64,000 nucleotides of DNA, from contig NZ_JASVWB010000002.1 in NCBI RefSeq assembly GCF_030287445.1, positions 744,001 to 808,000 on the forward strand, read 5' to 3'. Shown in pieces: positions 1 through 8,488 of this stretch. The translations under genes were made by a program, and so were the position numbers. The first letter of the stretch is position 1, and each line of letters starts with the position of its first letter. This stretch comes from Streptomyces sp. ALI-76-A. Lineage in GTDB: Bacteria > Actinomycetota > Actinomycetes > Streptomycetales > Streptomycetaceae. The notes under the pieces are model-generated. The model was not told the origin of the DNA and searched no databases. It saw nothing but the letters and a program-made list of their open reading frames with translations.

Positions 1-386
1 CCCTGCAACTGCTTCACGGCGTTGCTGATGACGTCGCGCGCCGCCCCCGGGGTGAGTTTCTGGATGTTGTCCAGGACCTGTTGTGTCGCCGACTGGCCGG
101 CGATCCCCAGCAGCGAGACGAGGACCAGCAGCGCCGGGAAGAGGGCCAGCACCCCGTAGTAGGTCAGTGCCGCGGCCCGGTCGGCCAGCTCGTCGTCCTT
201 GAATTCTTTGACGGTGCCTTTCAGTACCGCCCACCAGGAGCGTTTGGGCAGTTGCGTAGGCTCGTCCGGCGCCTGCCGCTCCACCTGTTCGTCGGGCCCG
301 GCAGTCGTCTCGCGACCGACCTCGCCGTCCGAACCGGCCGTCGCGTGCCCGTCGTGCCTGCCCTGCGGTTTGACTATCCGTGCCAT
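1..386 (-). CDS. YihY/virulence factor BrkB family membrane protein (N-terminal part)
   Basis: Only the first ~128 codons are in the window; the gene runs off the left edge. It opens with a hydrophilic tail of about 55 residues rich in E, D, T and Q. Then comes a stretch reading RSWWAVLKGTVKEFKDDELA, followed by DRAAALTYYGVLALFPALLV, the hallmark start of the YihY/BrkB fold. A first membrane helix, GVLALFPALLVLVSLLGIAG, is visible. Family members are six-helix inner-membrane proteins, often misnamed ribonuclease BN, with no settled function. The ATG at 386 is the first start in frame with this homology. Family call is firm; function is unknown. Confidence 0.85.
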   Translation of the reverse strand, partial: MARIVKPQGRHDGHATAGSDGEVGRETTAGPDEQVERQAPDEPTQLPKRSWWAVLKGTVKEFKDDELADRAAALTYYGVLALFPALLVLVSLLGIAGQSATQQVLDNIQKLTPGAARDVISNAVKQLQ

Positions 387-749
387 GAGGGGCGGGTATC
401 CCCCGTGGCCGCGCGAAAACGGCCTCACACAGTACGTTTCGCGACGTTTGCGAAGATCTCCGCTCTCGTCGGCGTAGTGGCCATGGGCGGGTGAAGCGGC
501 AGGCGGGCCGATCTCATGGCCGCGGCCGTGCGCCGGTGACCGTGCCGCAGCGACCCGGCGGCACCCCGTCACCGGAGCACCACCCGCTGTGCCCGGTCGG
601 GCACCGGCTTCTCCGAGCCGATGAGGCCGTGTCGAGGCCGCTGAACCGGACGGGCCGGACGGCCGGGCCGGACCGGCCGCCCTCGGGGCGTCCTCCCCGA
701 GGGCGGTCCGCCGCGCGGATGCCAGGCGGTGTGGCTTCGCGCCGAGCGG
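387..749. other. Intergenic region between two divergent-looking minus-strand genes
   Basis: I see no gene here. The stretch holds the upstream region of the BrkB-like gene and, near its right end, a strong hairpin listed separately that would end transcription of the secreted protein gene to the right. Confidence 0.6.
677..706 (-). terminator. Hairpin terminator behind the secreted protein gene
   Basis: A perfect 12-bp inverted repeat (CCGCCCTCGGGG and its complement) with a 6-base loop lies 44 bases past the stop codon of the minus-strand gene at 750-1223. There is no U-run, as is usual for Streptomyces hairpin terminators. Confidence 0.7.
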
Positions 750-1223
750 TCAGGTCCAGCGGTTGGTGCAGCCGGACGACCAGCGGTGGGAGCTGATGGC
801 GTTCGAGGCGCGCACGCCGTTGTGGAAGACGTTGTCCCGCAGGTCGTCGACGTACAGTTCTCCGCGCGCCAGGCAGCCGGTGCCGCCCGTGCTGCCCACG
901 CCGTCGTAGAACTGGACGTTGTTGACACCGCCGGAGTAGGTACCGGTGTTCAGGATCGACCAGGCGAAGTTGTTGTCCGCGCCCGTGAACGGTCCGCTGC
1001 TGTCACCCCAGTTGGCGTCGTTGCCGGAGGCGGTGCCGAGCAGATTGCTGCAGTCCGTCAGGAGGTACGCGCGCATGTTGCCGTCCTCCCGATGGGCGTT
1101 GTACTGGGCGTCGCAGTTGGGTCCCTGCGCGCCGGCCGGAACGGCCTCGGCCGTGGCCGGCAACGCGGTACCGAGGGCGACGGCCAGTCCTGCGGCCGCC
1201 AGGGCGGCACGAATCCTGTGCAT
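750..1223 (-). CDS. Small secreted protein of unknown function
   Basis: 157 residues. Residues 1-27 form a classical Sec signal peptide (MHRIRAALAAAGLAVALG then an AEA cleavage site). The mature part is about 130 residues, rich in G, N, S and D, with four cysteines near positions 37, 58, 117 and 152 that could form two disulfides. The motif NNVQFYDGVGSTGGTGCLA looks like a beta-sandwich repeat, reminiscent of small Streptomyces protease-inhibitor-like proteins, but I cannot assign a family. A GAAGGAG ribosome binding site sits 6 bases before the ATG. A strong terminator follows, so it is probably transcribed alone. Function unknown. Confidence 0.8.
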   Translation of the reverse strand: MHRIRAALAAAGLAVALGTALPATAEAVPAGAQGPNCDAQYNAHREDGNMRAYLLTDCSNLLGTASGNDANWGDSSGPFTGADNNFAWSILNTGTYSGGVNNVQFYDGVGSTGGTGCLARGELYVDDLRDNVFHNGVRASNAISSHRWSSGCTNRWT

Positions 1224-1261
1224 GGCTTCTCCTTCAGGGTGCGTCCGTTGGTGAGGGGCTG

Positions 1262-2206
1262 TCAGTTCGAGGGCGTGCTCGTCCGTTCCGCCTCCGCGAG
1301 GGCGGCCAGCCGCATCCGGCCGCTGGTGCGGAGGTGCTCGGCGTACCGTTCGCGGACCGGATCGCCGTACTCGCGGTCCAGCGTTCGCGCGGTCCCGCCC
1401 AGGGAGGACTTCCGGGCGCAGGTCGCCTCCGCCACGGCCAGCCGGACCTCGACGGCGTCCGCTTCGGCGCGGTTCAACCCCTTGGTCCGCTTCGGGAGGT
1501 CGGCCCGTACGGCGTCCGGATCGGCGTACGCGCGTCCGGTCGTCCGGCGCATGCAGTGCGACCAGGCCGCCAGCGCCTCGGTGAAGCGCTGGTCGCGGAC
1601 GACCTTCGGCACGTAGAGCGGATTGAGGTTGGTGGCGATCTTGTCGGCGCGGAAGTACGTCTCCGCGTCCCCGTACAGCTTCTCCCTGGCCGCCCGCTCG
1701 CAGCCGCCGATCGCCAGGCGGATGGAGCCGCCCGCGGGCAGCCGGACGGAGAGGACCTCCGCGTCCGGGCCGCCGTTCAGCGCGGTGAGGTAGCGGGCCC
1801 GTGCCGGGCCGGACAGGCCGTTGCGGTAGGCGATGTTCGGGTCGCGTTTCTTCGCGGCGAAGAACGCCCGCTGGATCGGTGCGCCGTACCCGTGCTCGCG
1901 GGCCCAGGAGACGTCGTCCCGTACGAAGGGGTGCTCGAAGGCGCGCAGTCTTTCGGGATCGAGTGGGGGCAGGACCCAGTAGCGGAAACCGCGCGCCCTC
2001 ATGCAGCGCTCGATGAGCCGCTGCTCGGCCTGCTCGACCCGGACGCGTTCCGCGTCGGTGAGTTCGCGGACCGGTCCGGCCGACGAGGAGCCGGCGACCG
2101 GCCGGCCCGGCCCGGCCGCCGGGTCCACGACCAGCGTGCCGAGGGTGACGCCTCCGGTGAGTGCCGCCGTCGCGGCCGTGACGATGATGGTGGTACGTCC
2201 CCGCAT
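1262..2206 (-). CDS. Membrane-anchored or secreted protein of unknown function
   Basis: 314 residues from the ATG nearest the body of the gene. Residues 5-28 (TTIIVTAATAALTGGVTLGT...) form one N-terminal hydrophobic segment, so the rest is probably outside the cell. The body has paired cysteine motifs (IERCMRARGF, AIGGCERAARE, WSHCMRRTTG, AEATCARKSS), a pattern seen in Streptomyces hypothetical proteins without known activity. The initiation region is tandemly duplicated: a second identical GGGGGAACAGC-ATC-ATG block lies 39 bases upstream in frame, so translation could also start at 2245 and give 327 residues. It ends 38 bases before the next minus-strand gene. Confidence 0.7.
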   Translation of the reverse strand: MRGRTTIIVTAATAALTGGVTLGTLVVDPAAGPGRPVAGSSSAGPVRELTDAERVRVEQAEQRLIERCMRARGFRYWVLPPLDPERLRAFEHPFVRDDVSWAREHGYGAPIQRAFFAAKKRDPNIAYRNGLSGPARARYLTALNGGPDAEVLSVRLPAGGSIRLAIGGCERAAREKLYGDAETYFRADKIATNLNPLYVPKVVRDQRFTEALAAWSHCMRRTTGRAYADPDAVRADLPKRTKGLNRAEADAVEVRLAVAEATCARKSSLGGTARTLDREYGDPVRERYAEHLRTSGRMRLAALAEAERTSTPSN

Positions 2207-2273
2207 GATGCTGTTCCCCCTGCCCCGTAGGGACCGTCCCCGCATGATGCTGTTCCCCCTGCCCCGTAGGGAG
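2196..2273. repeat. Tandem 39-bp duplication spanning a ribosome binding site and start codon
   Basis: Copies at 2196-2234 and 2235-2273 differ only at the last base. Each carries a GGGGGA ribosome binding site and an ATG reading on the minus strand. Since 39 is a multiple of three, the outer ATG is in frame with the inner one. Confidence 0.95.
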
Positions 2274-2329
2274 CCGACCGGCGCCGCGATGCCCACCAGG
2301 CTGTCGTCAGCGGTGGGGTGCCACCACAC

Positions 2330-2663
2330 GTTGAAGTGGTGGCTTAAGCGACGGGTCGGGGCGAGTTGTCCGGCGGGACCGGCCCCGGGAGATGACCGAG
2401 CATGTGTGAACCGTGAACGATTGGGCCACGTGGGTGCCCTCGTGCGCGCGGGCGTTCCGTTCCGCTTCCGCCCCGAAGGCGGCGGATCCCTCGCACGGCC
2501 GGCGGCTCCCCCGGTTCCCCTCTCCGGACGGCACTGACGGCGGGACCCTACCCCACAAACGACATAATCGACATATGGTCACAATCGCGGGAAAAGTGGC
2601 GCATAGGTGGTCGCGATGTGAGGAACACGGCATGGGCAACCCCTCACATGAACGGAGCACACC
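2330..2663. promoter_or_regulatory. Divergent promoter region
   Basis: A 334-base gap between genes transcribed away from each other. The stretch around 2560-2580 is unusually AT-rich for this genome (ACATAATCGACATATGG) and includes a partly palindromic CGACATA repeat, which may mark promoter or operator sites. No gene seen. Confidence 0.4.
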
Positions 2664-2939
2664 GTGATCATCAAGATGATGCACGACAAGGGCATCCGCA
2701 GCGAGCACGCCTACCTGGCCGCCGTGGCCTCCATCGGCCTCTCCGTCGCCACATGGGTGGGCTCCCTCAAAGCCGAGCCCGGCACCGGCCTCGCCCGCGC
2801 CGACAGGTGGGGAATCTTCGTCGGCGAATGGGCGCCCACCTTCTTCGGCCTGGGCCTCGCCCTCTCCCAGCACGAGCAGCAGGACGGCACGCTCGCCGGC
2901 GGCACCGTCCACAATCTCCACGACCGGGTCGCGGGCTGA
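2664..2939 (+). CDS. Small membrane protein of unknown function
   Basis: 91 residues from a GTG with a GGAG seven bases upstream. Two hydrophobic segments are visible: residues 16-34 (AYLAAVASIGLSVATWVGS) and 49-66 (GIFVGEWAPTFFGLGLAL), separated by a short loop with charged residues. The tail HEQQDGTLAGG is hydrophilic. This looks like a small two-helix inner-membrane protein that is widespread in Streptomyces; no function is known to me. It stands alone: the flanking genes point the other way. Confidence 0.7.
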   Translation: MIIKMMHDKGIRSEHAYLAAVASIGLSVATWVGSLKAEPGTGLARADRWGIFVGEWAPTFFGLGLALSQHEQQDGTLAGGTVHNLHDRVAG

Positions 2940-3121
2940 CCCGCCGACGAGCGCGGCACCACCTGAGGCCGGGGCCGGGGACGGAGGCCGGGAGAAGACG
3001 GGCCCCGAAGCCCCTCCCCGGCCAGGTCAGCACCCGTTGACGACAACAGCCCCGGCCCTGGGGGCGACGGGACAGAGGCAGTAGCAGAGGGGTCCGGGCG
3101 CCCACCCGCCGACGCGAGCCG

Positions 3122-3709
3122 TCAGAGCATGGGGGGCAGTCCGGGCTCCGGCCGCACCTGAAGGGAGTTCAGTACAAAGGCCAGCAGGTGGTAGTGGCCC
3201 ACCAGCATCGGCAGTTCGATCAGCTGGCGCTCCGTCAGGTGCTCGGCCAGGCCGTCCCACGTGGGCCCGCTGATCCGCGCCTCGGCGCGCAACTCGTCCG
3301 TCGCCCGCAGCAGCAGCGACTGCCGCCGCGTCCAGCCCGGCGCATCGGGACCGGCCGCCACCCGGTCCATGTCCTCCGGCGACAGCCCCGCCTTCGTGGC
3401 GATCCGCACGTGCTGGCCCCACTCGTAGGGGGAGGCGCAGTTGCGCGCCACCCGGAGGATCACCAACTCGCGGTCCGCGAAAGGAAGTTCGCCCGCGAGT
3501 AGCAGATGGCTGCTGAACGGGAGCCAGGCGGCGAACAACTCCGGATGACGGGCGAGTGTGGTGAAGACGTGCGCCTCGCCGAGCGAGGAGACACCGAGCC
3601 CGAGCGAGCCGATGTCGGCGGACAACGTCTCTCGCACGGAGTCGGCCCATTCCTCGGCGGACTGCGGAGGAATCCGGGGCGCGGAGGGCGGCAGCGGCGA
3701 CTCTGACAC
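3122..3709 (-). CDS. Carboxymuconolactone decarboxylase-like (AhpD superfamily) protein
   Basis: 195 residues. The middle carries the all-helical CMD fold pattern: HLLLAGELPFADRELVILRV, then RNCASPYEWGQHVRIATKAG. It has the YEW..H signature of the decarboxylase-like branch but lacks the redox CxxC of peroxidase-type AhpD, so a thiol peroxidase role is unlikely. The C-terminal part (LPMLVGHYHLLAFVLNSLQV) matches the family's last helix. Members are cytosolic oligomers acting on small cyclic acids, or of unknown role. It is a single gene; 3710-4385 to the right holds no gene I can support. Confidence 0.75.
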   Translation of the reverse strand: MSESPLPPSAPRIPPQSAEEWADSVRETLSADIGSLGLGVSSLGEAHVFTTLARHPELFAAWLPFSSHLLLAGELPFADRELVILRVARNCASPYEWGQHVRIATKAGLSPEDMDRVAAGPDAPGWTRRQSLLLRATDELRAEARISGPTWDGLAEHLTERQLIELPMLVGHYHLLAFVLNSLQVRPEPGLPPML

Positions 3710-4385
3710 GCCGCCACGCTACGCCAGACCCGCGCCGGAGGAAATGCCACCGCCAAGCCGGGGTGCACAGGGGCCTGCGAGCCCGGTCGGCCGTGCGGGT
3801 CCGCCGCGCGGCGCCGCACCCAGCCGCGCAGGTCCGCGGCATCGTTGCGGAGTAGGCCGCGAAGGCGGCGTCTGTCACAGTCACGACGACCGGCGCCCTT
3901 GAAGCGATGGAAAACCCGCAGCTCAGGCGGCCGAATTCCGCAGGCTCATGGATCAGGTGAATCGCAGGCATTGGACGCATGGGTGTCCGTCTCCCAGGCT
4001 GGCCGTTGTTCCCGTCCCCGGCCGTCGAGGAGTAGCCATGAGCACGCGGTGCACCGCCGTCCAGGGTGTGTGTCCGACCCGACCCGACCCGAGCCGACCG
4101 GCCGAGGCCGACCGTGCCGACCCGCCCCGCTGGACCGAGGGCCGGTGCCCTGATCGCCACCGGCAGCCGTTCGACCCGGTGGAACGAGACGGCTCACCCA
4201 CCACGAGACGTCGCCCACCAGGTCGGGGCAGGCCGGCAACGCGCTGGTCCTCCCCGGACCGGGCCTGGGGCCGTCGTGGCCCGGGCCGAGCGCACAACCG
4301 ACGGCATGCTCGTCGCCGCCGGCCCGCGCCGTAGCGGAGCAGACCGGCGCGCCCGTACTGCCTCTGAACGACCACGACCACGACC
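3710..4385. other. Gene-free stretch before pseudogene remnants
   Basis: About 675 bases without a convincing coding region on either strand; the open frames lack family signatures. Together with the two remnants to its right it looks like the scar of lost genes. Confidence 0.5.
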
Positions 4386-4538
4386 ATGCGGGACACCTCC
4401 ACCGCGGTGGCCATGGCCGTGGTCCGCGCGGCCGCCGAGGACGGCGTCACCCGGGAGACCGCCGACGACGACACGATCGGACAGCGGGTCCGCGCGGCCA
4501 TGTGGCAGCCCGGGTACCCGTCGGTCGCGGCCGTCTGA
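4386..4538 (+). pseudogene. Remnant resembling the C-terminus of a malic enzyme
   Basis: A 50-codon frame reads MRDTSTAVAMAVVRAAAEDG and ends with RAAMWQPGYPSVAAV. The pattern A-V-A-(x)3-V-x-A-A-x-E-D-G-V followed by a final MWQPxY resembles the last ~45 residues of short bacterial malic enzymes. Nothing upstream in this frame continues the homology; a stop lies about 20 bases before. It sits directly against a remnant of an AEC-type permease, and malic enzymes and malate permeases are often paired, which supports the reading. Identification by eye only; a chance match is possible. Confidence 0.4.
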
Positions 4539-4539
4539 C

Positions 4540-4779
4540 GGACGGACGTCCACGATCCTGGCCGGCGTCGTCGTCGCGCCGCCGCTCGTCTACGGTGTGG
4601 GTCCGGCCGGGGCCGCCCGGGCGGCGGTGATCGTCGCGCTCCCCGTCTCCCCCGTCCCGATGATGTCCGCCGCCCGTCGCGGTTCGAAGGCCGACGTCCA
4701 GGCCCTCGGACCCGCCGTCGTGCTGAGCCCGCTCCTGTTCTTCGTCACCCTCCCTCTGTTCATCGAGCTGGTCGGCTGA
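4540..4779 (+). pseudogene. Remnant of an AEC (auxin efflux carrier) family permease
   Basis: The frame reads STILAGVVVAPPLVYGVG, then a loop, ALPVSPVPMMSAARRGSKAD, and finally VVLSPLLFFVTLPLFIELVG. This is the layout of the last three helices of AEC transporters, where the final helix characteristically ends TLPLF..L.G. The family's first ~230 residues are absent and the frame upstream has no homology, so this is a 3' fragment. AEC members export or take up organic acids including malate. The malic-enzyme-like fragment in front of it suggests a lost malate-use pair. Confidence 0.5.
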
Positions 4780-4879
4780 TCCCGGCCGCCCTGAGTTCCG
4801 CATCGTCGACCCGGGCCCGGCCCCGGCCAGTGCACCGGCAACCCGAGCACACCCCCGGCAAGTGAGAGGACACGGCCGC

Positions 4880-6658
4880 ATGACACCGGCAGCAGACGCG
4901 CGAGCGCCCCGGACGCGGATGTCTCGGACGCCCCGGGTGCCCCGTCCGCGGTGGCCTGGGCGGCCGCGTTCCACCACCGGCGGTGCGCTCGCACGCCTGC
5001 CCCTCGCGGCGGCGGCCCGGGGTGCCGCCGCCCTCGCGCTGCCGCTGCTCGTCGGGCTGGGCACCGGGGCGGTGGTGCCGTCCGTGATCGCGGCGATCGG
5101 CGCCCTGTGGGGCGTGAGCCAGGACGGGTCCGATCCCTACCGGGTGCGGGTGCGGCGGCTGGCCTGGACCGGTGTGTCCAGCGCGCTCGGCCTGCTCGCC
5201 GGAGGACTCGCCCTGCGCGGCGGCAACGCGGTGACCGTGACCGGATGCCTGATGGCCGCCGCGCTCGTGGCGGGCACCCTCGGGCTGCGGGGACGGATCG
5301 CGTCCGTGTCCGGCATGCACCTGCTGCTCGGCGTCACGGTCGGCGCCGGCATCCCGGTGCCGGGGCCCTGGTGGCAGCCCCCGCTAGCCCTGCTCACCGG
5401 TGTCGCCCTCGTGCTCGTACTGTCCGCGGCGCCCTGGCTGTGGCGCCGGCACCACGCCGAGCGAGCCGCCGTGCTCGCCGTGTACCGGACCGCGGGCGAG
5501 GCCCTCGGCGCGGCCGGCACCGACGACGCCGAGGCGGCCCGCCGACGGATGACGCTGGCGCTCAACCACGCCCACGAGGTGATGGCGGCCCACCTCGCCC
5601 CACGGGCGGGACGGCGACAGCAGGCGGAGGTGCGGGAACTCGTCCGGGCGTTCCACTGCGCCGTGCGGCTGGGTGAGGCCGTGACGGCACTGGTGTGGGA
5701 GGCCCGTCCGCTGCCGCCCGCCGTGACCGGCCTGCCGCTGCACCTGGCGGAGCGTCTGCTGCCGGGGCGGGCCTCCGCTCCCGCCCCGGCCGTGGCGGCG
5801 GAACAGGTGGCGCCGGCACCGGGCGCCGACTCCCCGGGCAGGCGCGCCCTGGCCGACCTGTACGCGTCCGTCGACGCCGGACCGGACCCCGCCGACCCGG
5901 CGCTGCGCCTGCCGGCGCACTGGTGGCCCGGACGGGCGGCGCGCCTGCGCTACGCCACACTGCTGGCGGGCTGCGTTCTCGTCGCCCATCTGCTCGCCGA
6001 GGCGCTGCACGGCCCGCGCGGCTACTGGCTCCCCATGACGGTGGCCTTCGTCTACAAGCCCGACTTCGGTCCGCTGTTCACCCGGGCCCTGCACCGCTGC
6101 GCCGGCACGGTCGTCGGGGTGGCCGCCATCGGGGCGGTGTTCCTGCTCACCCCCGGGGCCTACGCGGTGATCGGTGTCGTGGCCGCCTTCGGCGCGCTGA
6201 TGGCCGTCGGCGTACGTCACCACTACGCGCTCGCCACGCTGGGCCTGACCGCGGTCGTGTTCGTCCTCCTCGACCTGCTCGGCGACGACCGGCCGCTGTA
6301 CGGCACACGCATCGTGGACACCGCGCTGGCCTCCGCGCTGGTGCTCGTCGCGCACTTCCTGGTGTGGCCCGACTCCGCGGCGCACCGGGCCGAGGCGCAG
6401 ACCGAGGCCGCCGTCGCCGCCGCCCGCCGCTACCGCGACCTCGCACCGCGGACGGGCCCGGCGCAGCGGCAGTCGCTGCGCCGGACCGCGTACCACCAGC
6501 TGGCCGAGGCGCGCCGGGCCGTCGCCCAGGCCCGGGGCGAACCGGTCCGCCCCGGCCGGTCGCTGCCCGACTGGGAGGACGCGATCACGGCGGCCGAGCG
6601 GATGTGCGACGAGGTGACCGGGCAGGCGGTGGCGGGGGCGGCGGACGAGGGCCGATAG
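4880..6658 (+). CDS. FUSC family membrane protein (putative aromatic-acid exporter type)
   Basis: 592 residues. A first block of about six hydrophobic helices lies at residues ~35-180. A cytosolic helical domain (~180-360) follows with HHAERAAVLAVYRTAGEALG, then a second block of helices (~365-500) opening with RAARLRYATLLAGCVLVAHL and containing GPRGYWLPMTVAFVYKPDFG, the FUSC signature. The tail (LRRTAYHQLAEARRAVAQAR) is cytosolic. Family members resemble plant aluminium-activated channels and bacterial p-hydroxybenzoate efflux proteins. I chose the ATG at 4880 because GAGAGG lies about 10 bases before it; a GTG at 4862 would add six residues. The next gene is a LysR regulator on the same strand, a possible controller. 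Confidence 0.8.
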   Translation: MTPAADARAPRTRMSRTPRVPRPRWPGRPRSTTGGALARLPLAAAARGAAALALPLLVGLGTGAVVPSVIAAIGALWGVSQDGSDPYRVRVRRLAWTGVSSALGLLAGGLALRGGNAVTVTGCLMAAALVAGTLGLRGRIASVSGMHLLLGVTVGAGIPVPGPWWQPPLALLTGVALVLVLSAAPWLWRRHHAERAAVLAVYRTAGEALGAAGTDDAEAARRRMTLALNHAHEVMAAHLAPRAGRRQQAEVRELVRAFHCAVRLGEAVTALVWEARPLPPAVTGLPLHLAERLLPGRASAPAPAVAAEQVAPAPGADSPGRRALADLYASVDAGPDPADPALRLPAHWWPGRAARLRYATLLAGCVLVAHLLAEALHGPRGYWLPMTVAFVYKPDFGPLFTRALHRCAGTVVGVAAIGAVFLLTPGAYAVIGVVAAFGALMAVGVRHHYALATLGLTAVVFVLLDLLGDDRPLYGTRIVDTALASALVLVAHFLVWPDSAAHRAEAQTEAAVAAARRYRDLAPRTGPAQRQSLRRTAYHQLAEARRAVAQARGEPVRPGRSLPDWEDAITAAERMCDEVTGQAVAGAADEGR

Positions 6659-6830
6659 GCCGGGGATGACCTGGGCGGCGACGACAGGCGCGGCGACCGA
6701 TCGGCGGGCCCGTCCGGTCGGCCGGAGTGGGGGCAGCACGTCTGAGCCTCCTCCGCACGGTCCGGCGACCGGCGACCCGTACCGCCGACGCCTGCGTTCT
6801 CCGCGCCCCATGAGACCGGAGAATGGCCGC

Positions 6831-7748
6831 ATGGACCTCCAGGTACTGCGCTCCTTCCAGGCCGTGGCAGAGGGCACGACGGTGACCGACGCCGCGGCGG
6901 ACGCGGGGATCACCCAGCCCGCCCTGTCGCGGGCCCTGAACCGGCTGGAGGACGAGATCGGCGCGGCGCTGTTCCAGCGCGTCGGACGGGTGCTCCGCCT
7001 CACGCCGGCCGGCCGGGTGTTCAAGGAGCACGTCGACGTGGTGCTCGACGGCTACGACCGGGGCCGGCGGGCCGTGGCCGAGAGGGTCGACCCCGACGCG
7101 GGCGTGGTGTCGCTGGCCTTCCTGCACACCCTGGGCACCTGGCTGGTGCCCAGGCTCGTCACGGACTTCCGGCAGGCGTTCCCGCGCGCCCAGTTCGAAC
7201 TCCGCCAGGACGGCGAGATCGGACTGACCCGGCACCTGCTCGACGCCACGGCGGACCTGATCATCACCGGCAGCGAGCCCGGCCACCCGCTGATCACCTG
7301 GCGGCGCCTGCTGGTCGAGCCGCTCCGGCTGGCCGTCCCCGCCGGTCACCGGCTGGCGGGGCACCGCCGGGTCCGCCTGAGCGAGGCGGCCGAGGAGCGG
7401 TTCATCCTCCTCAAGGCCGGATACGGACTGCGTCACCTCACCGAGGGGCTGTGCCGCGAGGCCGGATTCACCCCGCTCGTCGGCTTCGAGGGCGAGGAGG
7501 TGGAGACCCTGCGCGGCCTGGTCGCCGCGGGCCTGGGGGTGTCCCTGATCCCCTCGTCGCCGGAGGTCACGGCGACCCCGGACGCCCCGATCCGCTATCT
7601 GGAGATCACCGACGTGCGCGGGGCCCGGGACATCGGTATCGCCTGGCTCAACTCCCGCGGCGTGCCGCCGATCGCCCGGCGCTTCCTCGACCACGCCCTG
7701 AGGTCGGCGGCCGCACCCGGGACTTCGAGTCCGGAGGCGCCGGCCTGA
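6831..7748 (+). CDS. LysR family transcriptional regulator
   Basis: 305 residues, the normal family length. Residues 1-60 hold the winged helix-turn-helix: MDLQVLRSFQAVAEGTTVTD, then GITQPALSRALNRLEDEIGA and LFQRVGRVLRLTPAG. The rest is a periplasmic-binding-protein-like effector domain starting VSLAFLHTLGTWLVPRLV. A CGGAGA ribosome binding site supports the ATG at 6831. It follows the FUSC gene by about 170 bases on the same strand; LysR genes often control a neighbour, but here the usual divergent arrangement is missing. Immediately after its stop begins a block of gene remnants, so its former target may be lost. Confidence 0.85.
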   Translation: MDLQVLRSFQAVAEGTTVTDAAADAGITQPALSRALNRLEDEIGAALFQRVGRVLRLTPAGRVFKEHVDVVLDGYDRGRRAVAERVDPDAGVVSLAFLHTLGTWLVPRLVTDFRQAFPRAQFELRQDGEIGLTRHLLDATADLIITGSEPGHPLITWRRLLVEPLRLAVPAGHRLAGHRRVRLSEAAEERFILLKAGYGLRHLTEGLCREAGFTPLVGFEGEEVETLRGLVAAGLGVSLIPSSPEVTATPDAPIRYLEITDVRGARDIGIAWLNSRGVPPIARRFLDHALRSAAAPGTSSPEAPA

Positions 7749-7791
7749 CCGGGCGCCCCGGGCCTGCCCCGTTGCCGCCGGGCCGCCCCCA

Positions 7792-8062
7792 TGCGTCGGC
7801 TGTGTGGGTGCTCGTCTCGGCCTGCGCGGTCGCGATGTTCCTCCAGTACCTGTCCGCCAAGACGGGCCTGGCGACCGGGCGTGACCTGCCGACCCTGTGC
7901 CGGGACAGCTTCCGCCGCCCGGTCGTCGTCGGGCTGTGGGCGCAGGCCGAGGTCGGTGGCCATGGCCACCGACCTGGCGGAGTTCGTGGGCGCCGCGATC
8001 GGCCTCTACCTGCTCTTCGGCGTGCCCATGCTGCCCGCCGCGCTGATCACGGCGGTGGTGCC
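7792..8062 (+). pseudogene. Remnant of an NRAMP divalent-metal transporter, frameshifted and truncated at both ends
   Basis: The first frame reads AVWVLVSACAVAMFLQYLSA, then KTGLATGRDLPTLCRD and VVGLWAQAE. The reading then moves to another frame as VAMATDLAEFVGAAIGLYLL and FGVPMLPAALITAVV. Together these match helices 2-4 of MntH/NRAMP (MLVQYLSAK.G..TG..L and .QAE..AMATDLAE..G). One base too many, near 7945-7952, breaks the frame. The N-terminal helix and the last two-thirds are missing. The fragment ends abruptly against an alpha-galactosidase fragment on the other strand. Confidence 0.75.
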
Positions 8063-8281
8063 TGCTTCAGGACGTTCGCCTCGGTGAGCCAGCTGTAGTC
8101 GCCGTCCGGGTTGAGACCCGGGTACTTCGACGACTGCACGCTCCAGCTCGACCAGCCCATGTACGGCTTGGCGGCCGGCTCGGCGACGGTGGCGGGTGCC
8201 GGGACCGGTGTGTCCGCCCGGGCCGCCGGTACGGCCGTCGCGACACCCGCGCCGAGGGGCGAGGACGAGCAGGGCTCTCAT
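8062..8281 (-). pseudogene. Remnant of a secreted alpha-galactosidase-type glycoside hydrolase (N-terminus only)
   Basis: Reading leftward from an ATG at 8281: MRALLVLAP, then a frameshift, then LGAGVATAVPAARADTPVPA (end of a signal peptide), then PYMGWSSWSVQSSKYPG and LNPDGDYSWLTEANVLKQ. The MGWSSWS motif is the start of the catalytic barrel in GH27-like Streptomyces enzymes. Everything after ~75 residues is gone; the sequence switches directly into the NRAMP fragment. The frameshift inside the signal peptide is independent evidence of decay. A ROK regulator fragment lies upstream on the same strand, as in sugar-use clusters. Confidence 0.75.
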
Positions 8282-8488
8282 GACGCGGCGGCCGGGCCGC
8301 GGAGCGGCTCCGGGCAGGGGGGCGTACGAGGATGACGGCATGGGCCGGACCTCCAGGGACGGTGTCGACGGGACGGTGGGAGCACGGGCGGGGAAAGCGC
8401 GAGGGGGTGAAGGACGGGGCTGCTCAGACGCCTGCGGGCCGGCGGCTCGGCGGTCGCCGGAGCCGGTGGTGGGTTCGCCGGGCATCCA

